DNA of 26,486 bases from Echinococcus granulosus. Lineage: Eukaryota > Platyhelminthes > Cestoda > Cyclophyllidea > Taeniidae. The translations under genes were made by a program, and so were the position numbers. A model generated the notes under the pieces. The model had not been told where the DNA came from. It saw only the letters and a list, made by a program, of their open reading frames with translations, and searched no databases. The DNA lies in contig NW_020170506.1 of NCBI RefSeq assembly GCF_000524195.1, positions 48,436 to 74,921 on the forward strand. Direction: 5' to 3'. Shown here one piece after another: positions 1 through 9,200 of the stretch (position 1 is its first letter; each line of letters starts with the position of its first letter).

Positions 1-3000
1 GTGCCACGTGTCAGGTGGCATGCATCGAATAGATTGTAAGGCATTCATGCACATTTTCTGCCTCTCTTCTGGGGGAGGTGGATGGTGCGACGCGGAGAGA
101 TAGAGGAGGTAGATAAAGGGGAATGGTGAATAGGTGGATCGAGAAGGAGCGGGTTACTGCTCTTAAACATGAAGTGAGTGCACGCGCATTTAAAGTGTAC
201 CTGAATGTGATCTTAGCAATCCAGGAGGACATGAGTGAGAGGGTAGTTGCTAGAAGGGAAAGAATAGTCTCTTTTGTGTTTAAACACTTCTTTAACGAAG
301 TCCTTAAAATGTGAATAAAACAAATGGATAGATATAGATTGGATGGACGTATCACACCAACACCCTCTGTTTCGAGCTTAACAAGTCCACGTGTGAACTG
401 TAGCAAAGCACGAGACGCGCCCTAACAAGAGACGACCCTTCGATCTCATGGGTTCCATTGGACATCTCCAAATAACTTGACCCACACTCTTGAACGATGA
501 TCCACTAGGAGGTAAAACTCAAGCCTGCCCAATACCTCCCTCCCCCAGCCTACTCTTCAAGCTTTGCCTCAAAGCACCCATCGAAAGTGTAGAAATCGGT
601 TCTTTTAAAGGTATTTGCGACCTCCAGGAACATTTTTGCGACAGGGGCTATCGTGAAGAGGACAATGGTTGGAAATTGTCCAAAGTTGGGCTTTTTCAAT
701 CCTTCGGTGGTAGTGAGCCACCACAACTGCAGGCATCCTTTTACTTCGAACTTTTAGAGTTGCCAACCACTCAAGGAAGTAACAAGACATCCCCTTTTAG
801 ATCGTTGACGCCAATGAGGCACACCGCTTCTTCTCCGAGATCGTAAAAAGAGGTTATTAGAGATGTAATGGGTAATTATTCCTCCAAGATGGAAGTGCAT
901 TCCGTCCGCGCAACAAAAATTCACGTTAAAAAACAAAAATTGCATTGCAAAGCAGCAAGTTAGTTTGATAAAAATCTGTCCTTTTGCATAGGATAATTTA
1001 GAAGTAATTTTCGTGTTTATTTACAAACAACAATTTAACCGCTGCCATGGTATTATCTATAAGTCCAAATCAATTCGTATCAGCTAATTTCAATTTTTGT
1101 GAGAAGAGACTCTGGAAAATTCCAATTTATGCCATCTAACAAAATGGCAGATAGATTGACTTTTAACGGTGAGTGTGGAAACTTACAAAATCATTGTTTA
1201 TGCACGCAACACAATATGGGCACTTCTAAGCATCGGTTTACTCCCAAATGACTGTTTGTTTTCTGTGGGGTTAAAATACCGCCGGCACTCTTTGCTAGGA
1301 ATTGTCAACTATCTAAAGTCTCAACAACAGAGATGGTTAAGATCAATATACTCGATACATCAAGCCACGACAATAAAGTATTTACTTGGAAACTCAATCC
1401 TCCCTCAGATACAGTCTGGACTGGTGAATCTGCCAGTGAAAAAAGGGCTAATCTTGACGCTAATAACGACAACTCCAGATTCCACAACACGACCCGCAAA
1501 AATGCCGCGCAAATGGTGCTGTACTTCAGAATGTCTACCGTCTACTGCTTGCGCACAGTCGTACGCGCTTTAAATCGCCTCCTTCGTAACCCACTTCTGT
1601 TTACCTAGGTCTACCAAAACCGGCGCTGCTTGATATGTGGCTCTTTTATCCAACGCCTTAGTACAATATTGTCCGCCTTGGGCCACACTCAAGCTTCTCA
1701 CGTGAATGGTAGACTTATAGAGCGGATAATTAACTTCCTCACAGCGTTCAAGTTGCGGGGGGTTGTGGAAGTCTACAGGATCGGACGCACAGCCAAAACA
1801 GTATCTGCGGTCCTTTGTCTTTTGGGGTCTTCGCTCCTCCCTCCATGATACTACCCTCTATCGGCAGCGTAGCTCCGCTCTGTGGAAACTAGACGCTACC
1901 ACTGAAAATTCTCAGACAAAATGCTTTCCCTATTTAAATCCAGCTCCTATTCAGATTTTTATTTTCAAGTTTGACCTTAGTGCCTACCAGGACAGTCCAC
2001 CTCTTAGGAAAATCAGTTCTTCAAACTGGAGAGGGACCACTTTTTTGTCATTTTATCCCAGATCACCCCTATTGGCCGATATGCCAATGCAGGCGAAGGG
2101 CTGGGTTCTCCTCAAAGGTGTGAAAAAATTCCGAAGTTCTTAATACTTGTGCAATATTTCCTGCATCACAAATGCACCCGAAAAAAAAAGCATGCGTATT
2201 ACTCACCCACTATGTGTATCATTGCCATTCACCTCAGCCTGAGAAAGTGCTTCGGCGGCCACCTCCATCCAAGTGCAGTCATTACGTCCGAATTCTAGGT
2301 AAATACCTTCTCCAATATTCACCTTTCTTGGTGATTAATTCAATCCGTATTGCATGAAAATTACTGAGTGAGTCTTTTGCTAGGGCTTGACAGACCCCAC
2401 GTGTGCCTTACTCTCGAGATTCAAAAACCTGTATCGACCAACCCTTCTCTGCCATGATTCCACACCTTTACCTTGCTCTAGAGCTCGCTAACCTCCAAGT
2501 TTTGATGAACTACCCTTCCACACCTCTGCGTAAATTCAGTGATTTTCGAAAAGCATCAACAATGTGCGGACTTTAAAGTGTTAGTTTCTCTAATTACTCC
2601 TTCGTATAAAGCACAAAAACCTGAAACATCACTTGCCAAAGCTTTAAAATTGAATGCAGGAGACAGAGATCACGTAAAAACAGTCATCAGCTATCACAAT
2701 GCCCAGAACCGCCAAGATAAACCGTCTACTCATGTTAAGTGAGTAGCAAAGCTAAAGAATAGGTTACAATGAAAGCCGTAAATGCCAGTTGTGATGATGC
2801 GATTGGACAACGCTGCAGTGACTAATCGTCACCCCACATTGCCCTCCGGTTCTGCTCTTTTCGCTCGCGTCTCTCTAAAGCCGGAAAAATGGAATGGTAA
2901 GATATAGGGTTGACGACGCCACGGAATGGGTCAATCGGCCTCTGGAATGCATTTTGATGGGGCCTGTGATGCTTAAGGCCCGCAGCTCGGAAAGTTCAAC

Positions 3001-3988
3001 ATAGGCATAGTTATTGCAGAGTAAAGAGCAAAGAATGTAGCTCTCCTACGGAAGTTTCACGTTGTTTTATCTTTTAAATGAAGGTCCACAACCGCTCAAA
3101 ATATCTTATCTTAACCAGTAAAGAAGGGATAGTACGATTCAAGTTTTTTGGCGTTATCTACTCAGTGCGAGAAGAGGGACTAGTAGTAGTAGCCTGGAAT
3201 TATTTAAAAGAGTGAATAATAAGCCATGGCTTTAGCCAAACCGCAGTAGTAACAGGAAACAGACAGACATGAGGAGAGAAATCTTTAGCCTTGGAGGTAA
3301 ATTATTAGAGCCAAAGTTTGATGACACATACGGATAGTTAACCATGTAAAAAACTCATATATGGCGGAGGTTAACGGTTTCCACATAGAATAATCACAAA
3401 TGGAAGATTGTTTAGTGATATTGCAAAGCCCCTCTTGCCCAACAGGCGATATGGAGCGGCATGAGGAGCCTTTTCCGTGAGTGGAACAGGGAGGAAAAAA
3501 CCTTTCCAACTGGATTCAACGTGAAGGTGAAATTATTAGCTCATCATTAAATTGGCTTGGAGATCACAAAATCGCATGATATGCGTGGAGGGCCAGCTCA
3601 TCCCCCTTGGCCCACACAGGAGACAAGGAGCAACCTCTGATGGACCATGGTAACAAAAGGGGGAGATTGGCGGAATCACACCACAAGGGCCATCAAAACA
3701 CGAATCACCTAACCATTTGTTGTGCGTGTTGTGTAATCACCAAACCAGAGTTTGGCCCTATCCACCTACTCCCTATCCAGGGTAAAAACAATAAATGCGG
3801 CAGTTGGCAAGATCTCTGAAACCGTTTACAGAAGCCTAATGAAATATGAAAAGATGAAACCCCAAGTGTAGTAGAAGCAGTTTAACGCAGCGGAAACACT
3901 ATACAGTGTATTCTTTGAATCTGAAAACAACTAAAGTCTACATGATTGACCAATGAAATAACAACAGGTGAATAACCACGGAAATATT
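1..3988. other. Intergenic, no recognisable gene
   Basis: I see no conserved protein motif, RNA gene or intact mobile element in this 4 kb stretch. Open frames are short and overlap on both strands (for example 11-406 minus, 490-846 plus, 1169-1573 plus, 1763-2143 plus, 3607-3819 plus), have no recognisable domains, and are what chance gives at this base composition. A small inverted repeat (TGCCAC / GTGGCA, 7-nt loop) lies at the very start. The 3' exons and 3' UTR of the minus-strand R3HCC1-like gene may extend into about 3500-3988. Confidence 0.5.
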
Positions 3989-4050
3989 CTAAATCGCATA
4001 TAGGCGAGCGACAAGAGCATAAAAGGACTTTATCCTCTGGCGCCACTTAC

Positions 4051-4826
4051 CTTTGGCCTCCTTTTGAGCTTGATGAATGACAAGAGAAGTCTTAGGTCGC
4101 GGCAGCCCCAGATGAGATGAGATGATTCGATTGGCAACACTGCTATCATGCGGTGGCCGTTTCTTATAGGGCATTGCCCAATCTCCTGGAGACTTGGCAA
4201 TCTTCCATTTCGAAGCCAAGGATGCCTCTTCTACAGGGCGAGCCTATCGATAAAATAAAGGAAACAGTTAACTTATCACATCAAGTAAAGGAACGAAATT
4301 TGGCTATGAACTTAAAAACCTTGATAAGAACTCCATTGATATGTCGTAGGGCCTGCTCAGCAGTGAGAGAAGAGGAGAAGACGGCGAGACAATGAGTGTC
4401 GTCCACCCACTTAAGGGTAAAGCCACTCTCGTGAAAGGGGCGCAACACAGTTTCAAGGGTCATGCTCTCAAGGTCGGCTGGGAAGTCATAGAGTTCGATT
4501 ATGTGGCGCAGTTTATCATAGTCAAGATCAGGACCCTGGAGATAGTTCGTAGAGGCACCAACGGGAACTTTAACAGCTTCTTTAGGCTTTTCATTAGGAA
4601 TGAAGAATCCGAGATCTTCGAAATTATCATCGTTAAGGGTGAGGTGTTGAAGGGAATCAAGAACGGCATTAGGAGATGGTTTTCTGTGGTCCTCAGCGTT
4701 TGTTTGGAGACGAGAAGACAAAGCGCACTCCTTTTGCTGTGGCACACGAGAATTCCGAAGACTTGGAGGAACGTAAATTTGAAGAGAAGGTCGTCTCGAA
4801 CCGCGAGGAACGGTTTTAGTCGCCAT
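4051..4826 (-). CDS. R3HCC1L: R3HCC1/R3HCC1L-like protein (3' end unresolved)
   Basis: Minus-strand gene with two clear exons: 4320-4826 (169 codons from ATG at 4826) and 4051-4243, separated by a 76-nt intron (donor gttttt, acceptor tcgatag, phase 0). Residues about 103-169 hold the family's conserved block: I-E-L-Y-D-F-P, then G-F-x-L-K-W-V-D-D-T-H-C-L-A-V-F-S-S, then A-L-R-H-I. This matches the RRM-like C-terminal region of R3HCC1L. Exon 2 continues with R-P-P-H-D-S-S-V-A-N-R and L-G-L-P-R-P-K-T, matching the segment that follows in the human protein. Residues 10-25 (S-R-R-P-S-L-Q-I-Y-V-P) resemble the exon-junction-complex-binding motif of UPF3B and SMG6. Exon 2 ends at a good donor (AAAG|gtaagt at 4050), but I could not identify the next exon; reading through instead stops at 3989. 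An acceptor-like site (aaattccag) lies about 8 nt upstream of the ATG, so a 5' UTR intron or trans-splice is possible. Molecular function is poorly known in the family. Confidence 0.83.
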
Positions 4827-5169
4827 TTCCCTTGCTGGAATTTAAGAATGATGTTGCATTAATCATAATGAACTGTGAAGCGTATATGACAGCTTGAAGG
4901 CAAAAATACAATAAAGACTGCCTTGGAATCAAACAAACCTTTCTCCCGACAGACGACAGCAGCTTGACCTAAATACTAGGGAAGCAATCAAATCCGACCG
5001 AGGCGCACTACATAGCACCTTATGCTACGCGCGCTTTCTGAGCATGCACATAAATAAAAAATTAGTAGAGACTAATTACATCATTAAATAATTTTTAAAA
5101 TTATTTATGAAAAAAAACAAGTGGCTTTGCAAGGTTTTGTTTGAGACGTTAGTTTTGGCCGTCATAACT
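4827..5169. promoter_or_regulatory. Divergent promoter interval, R3HCC1L-like / NDUFAF3
   Basis: Only 343 bp separate the start codons of the minus-strand R3HCC1L-like gene and plus-strand NDUFAF3, so both 5' ends and their promoters must lie here unless 5' UTR introns are present. The half next to NDUFAF3 (about 5045-5115) is very AT-rich. I see no clear TATA box. The role is inferred from gene arrangement alone. Confidence 0.5.
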
Positions 5170-6030
5170 ATGAACAGGTTTGGGCCTGTCTGGTCACGTT
5201 TTGCGTTTCGTTGTGCTGCACCGTGCCCTAAGGTCTGCACATCCAGAGTTGGTTTTTTTCACAGTCACCGTCCTTTATCCTCGGTTTCGGATGCAATAAT
5301 AGATCCGAAAAAGAATTCAATTTCTGCAGATGTAAACATCGTTAATTATAGCCTCGCTGGTGCCTACATTGTCTCTTATAACGAATATGGGTTTATGCTT
5401 AGCAATGGGACGGCTATCCATGGTCCTATGGTTTCGTTTCCACAAAGTGCATTCTCTTGGAGGGTAAAGTTATTTTTGGCCTTTTGGCCACTAATTCTCA
5501 CTAGATCAATTCGGCGAACGATATTAACGAGGATTCCCTTTCTTTGTTTAGAATTTTGTGCCCCGAATTAGGTATGCTTTTGGATGAAAAATCCTATCCC
5601 CTTGTAATTGCTATTTTAGAGGTCCTGGTTATTGGTAAAGGTGCTGCTAGTGAGAAAATCAATCAACGTGAAATAATAAACATGTGTTGGAAGTACAACC
5701 TGGGCGTTGAAGTCTTGTCAACTGTGGGTTTTTTCTTCTAATTTCTGTCTTATTATGAACCTTGTACTTAGCCTTGATTTTGATTTCTAGCCACTCGCCG
5801 TGGGCACCTTTAACTTTCTCAATTTCGAAGGTCGTTACGTTGCGGCCGCCCTCATCCCTCCGAACCGCATCGATGTGTACGACGATCGTCGACAGCTCAA
5901 ACAGCTGGAAACGGCTCGAGATATTCGTCTTTCTATTGAAGAGAAACCAAAAATAAAAAGACTCCCAACACCAGAAGCTCCTGCCTTTTTGAAGCGACTC
6001 GTACATCCATCAGATAAAGACAAACAGTGA
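5170..6030 (+). CDS. NDUFAF3: NADH dehydrogenase complex I assembly factor 3
   Basis: Four exons with GT-AG borders: 5170-5463, 5505-5571, 5620-5723, 5791-6030; introns of 41, 48 and 67 nt; spliced length 705 nt, 234 residues. Family landmarks appear in order: Y-I-V-S-Y-N-E-Y-G-F, H-G-P-M-V-S-F-P, then N-D-I-N-E-D-S-L-S-L-F (human: Q-D-I-T-E-D-S-F-S-L-F), L-E-V-L-V-I-G-K-G, G-V-E-V-L-S-T and T-F-N-F-L-N-F-E-G-R followed by A-A-L-I-P-P. This is the Mth938/DUF498 fold of NDUFAF3, a mitochondrial protein that works with NDUFAF4 in assembling the Q module of complex I. The N-terminus from Met 5170 is rich in Arg, Ser and Phe with no early acidic residue, like a matrix-targeting peptide. An in-frame ATG at 5107 would add 21 residues; I prefer 5170. 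After I-P-P the protein runs 55 more charged residues (180-234), much longer than the human tail. ACAD9 follows 227 bp downstream on the same strand. Confidence 0.93.
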
Positions 6031-6257
6031 TATTTATCTATGTATCCTGTAGTTGTCTTGTTCACTCGTGTCTTGTACAGTCGTTTTAATTCTAACTATA
6101 TGTGACTGCAGTAGTGTTATATCTTTTCCCGTCTTAGCTTTATTCTTTGCTTTGCTCCGTCTTAGCATCGATTCTTACCTCCTTGGGCGGTTTCTGTATT
6201 ATGCAACTCAGATCCACTATTCTAAAGTAATTAGGAAAATCAACGCCATCGCTAACC
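6031..6257 (+). other. Short NDUFAF3-ACAD9 intercistronic gap
   Basis: This 227-bp gap must hold both the NDUFAF3 3' end and the ACAD9 5' end. I see no AATAAA or ATTAAA in it. Pyrimidine-rich tracts end in AG at several places (for example ttgcaactcag near 6211), which could serve as cis- or trans-splice acceptors for ACAD9. The missing polyadenylation hexamer is weak evidence because none is obvious close after ACAD9 either. Confidence 0.5.
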
Positions 6258-9200
6258 ATGCTACACCGAGTCATGGCAATTGCGTCACGCAGGGGTCACC
6301 AACGCTGCGTGTTCTTCTCCACCGCCGCTGAAACCCCGACGGCAAGTCAGAAGGAACTGGACGATGAGAGGTTGATTCTGCCTTCCTTGAAAAAATTGGT
6401 TAACCACAGCAAGGTTGCCATGCAAATGCCCGATATGACGCGTAAATACGCCGTGTCAGATGCCCCTCTCATTCCCAGCTACTTTCTTGGGAAGCTACAA
6501 TTGGTATGGTTTTGTCAGTCGTAATACTTACCCTGATGATTTGATCAATCAAGTAGTATACTTGTTGCTGTTACTCGAATCTATTTTTCGTCAAAAATTT
6601 CGAAGTTCATGGCCTTTTCGGGAGAAGAAAGAAGGGGAGTAGTATGTTGGTCATCTGAAACAATACTCCTGGGTAATTTAGACATGATTATTGCCGTCAA
6701 AGTACTGCAGATAGAGAATGTGGCGTCCCTCTTGTATGTTTGGAATGCTGAGCCAGCTTTTCTTCCCTAAATCGGAGTCAACAGGTTCTGCCATTCATTA
6801 AGCGATGTGGTCATTGAAATGAAGGTTGTCCACAACGATATCAGTGACCTAGACCACTCCTTAATAGCTTGATTTTCTGTACCCTTTTCCTGCTTGATTC
6901 CACCGCGTAAGCGAGCAAGTTCTTGGCTTGTTTACGATTTCACTTCCTGTTATTTGGATTGTATTGTTTTTCGTACCACTTCCTCGCTCATCTTTCCATT
7001 CCATTTATCTTCAGGAACTTCTAGAATACCCCGAATTGCCGACAAAGGAGGAGGTGATCCAAATCAACAACCTGTTCACTACGGTGGAGGACTGGGTGAC
7101 TAAAGGTGTGATTAACAAGTTCACATTCATTGTCATTAATTTTTGACCTCTTTATTTCTTTACTTGAATCTGCCACCGAACTCCAGTTAAAACTTCTCCA
7201 TTTGCCCTGTCTTACTCTCTAGTTGACAGCAAATCAATTGACGAGAAGGGTGCAATTCCAGAGGAGGTGCTGCGCGATTGCAAAATCATGGGTCTTTTTG
7301 GTCAACGAGTGAATCCATGTTATGGAGGACTGGATATGACCCCACTTGAGTCTGTTCTCGTTGCTGAAGCGATGGGCTATGATCCTTCACTCTTTGCCAC
7401 TGTTACGGTACACGAAGCTCTTGGCTTGAAGGTGCGTTTCCTTGCTTTTTTCTGTGCTTTGGGGGAGTTAAGCAGCAATCGCTTTGGCGCTGTTAATGCC
7501 CATAAACCCCATGGCTTGAAGGCCTATTTCGGATTGCCTTTTCTGCTCTCCCGTACAGCTGGTTCTCATGAGCTGCCTGAGAAGAGACATAGGGCAGTCC
7601 TCACGATTGGGAATTTGTTAATATGCCTGGACATTTTCAACACCTTATTGTGGGGATCTTTCTCTACTCCAAAGGCCCCGAATGACAGTTATGAAGGCGA
7701 TACTTCCACATTGAACTCAAAGAAATAGTCATACGTCAGTATTGCTCTTCATAGTGGTACATCGGAGTCCTCGCGTCTCGTTTGATTGCCTCAGATTCCC
7801 TGTATTTCTTGAGTAGCCGTATACTGAAGGTCTGTTTAGTTCTCTAGGGTCTTCAACTCGTGGGCACCGAGGCACAGAAGGAAAAATACCTTCCGGCTCT
7901 TGCCTCAGGTGAAAAGATTGCGGCATTCTGTTTGACTGAGGTCTCCAGGTTCGTGGCTTATGTTTGCTATTAGCACAGCTCTTAAATTACTGTCTATTTA
8001 ACTTTTATGTGTTAAGCGACTTGACATTGTAATGGTGTCATCCTGTTTGTATACTACTTATTTCGATGTAAGCACTGTTGTCAGCACATTTGCCATGTTC
8101 TAGATTTGATATATTTTTGCTTGTTTGTCTAATTTCGTGACTCGTTTTTTTCTGAAGTTCATTTGCTTAACACTTTTTGCTTATTTTTTCGCCCCACACG
8201 CTACTTATTTTGCCATTGGTACTCTTGCATTCTGTTAGGAAGCGATGTGCCATTGGAGGGGTTTGACAAATTTTCCCCTTAGCGTTCATCAACACTTTTA
8301 TGTGGCAACTAAACTAGATTACAAAGCTTGTGTAATAAAAGTCAAATAACCAGGAAATGCTTAAACTGCTTTGCTCAACTCTCATGTCTCCCGGTTTTGG
8401 TCTCAGCGGAGCCACATCAACACAATCCCAGGCTCGAGCCATTCTCAGTCCAGACAGCAGGCACTACATCCTTAACGGTCGCAAGGCCTGGGTTGTCAAC
8501 GGCTCACGTGCAGATGTCTTCACTGTCTTTGCACTCACCTCCATTCCCAACGAAAAGGTTTGCGACTTTTGCTTCCTTTTGTCATTATACTTCGTGCTTG
8601 AATAGTACTGGTTCTCCACAATCTCCGTTGAATGCGAATACCCCTCGTGCCTTGTTTCACCTCCTTGACTCCTGCTGTTACCTTCATGTAGGGAGAAAAC
8701 GAGGATAGGCTTTCCGCCTTTTTAGTGGAACGTGGTTTCGAAGGGACCATTGAGGCCCAGCCGCCGCTAGAGAGGATTGGGCTTAGGGGGCTCGATCGTA
8801 AGTTCATTCTTCCCTTATCTTTCTATCCATCCATCTATCTATCTACTTACCTTCTTCTGTCTTGCAGTCGTTGATGTGACCTTCAAGGATGTTCGAGTAC
8901 CGGTGGAGAATGTTCTGGGGGCTTTGGGCTCCGGTACCGAGGTGAGTTTCTTACCTAACAAGAGCCTTTTTCTACCTTGACAAGACGTGCTAGGTAATGA
9001 GGTCTAAAGTTACCGCTCTCTTCGAATCGCTTGTTTCCCCTTTCCAATGGTTTTGACCAAATCCTGGGAGCAATTTCCTCAAATGTCTTTCTGTTTTGAA
9101 CTGCACTCTCGATGCTCCCATGTTCACTCTTCTGCATCGCGAATCCCCCTTTTTGGATGGATTCGTCTTCTGCTGGCACCAATGTGGTGAGCATCTTGTT

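Noticed and set aside
11..406. 131-codon minus-strand open frame
   Set aside because: No recognisable domain, no plausible splice context, and overlapped by an equally featureless plus-strand frame.
490..846. 118-codon plus-strand open frame
   Set aside because: No conserved motif or family resemblance; composition looks like non-coding sequence.
1169..2143. Cluster of overlapping plus-strand frames, considered as a decayed retroelement
   Set aside because: I could find no reverse transcriptase, integrase or transposase motif in any frame, nor terminal repeats.
5107..5169. Upstream in-frame ATG extending NDUFAF3 by 21 residues
   Set aside because: The extension starts in very AT-rich sequence and places an acidic residue early; Met at 5170 gives a better targeting peptide. 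Not excluded.
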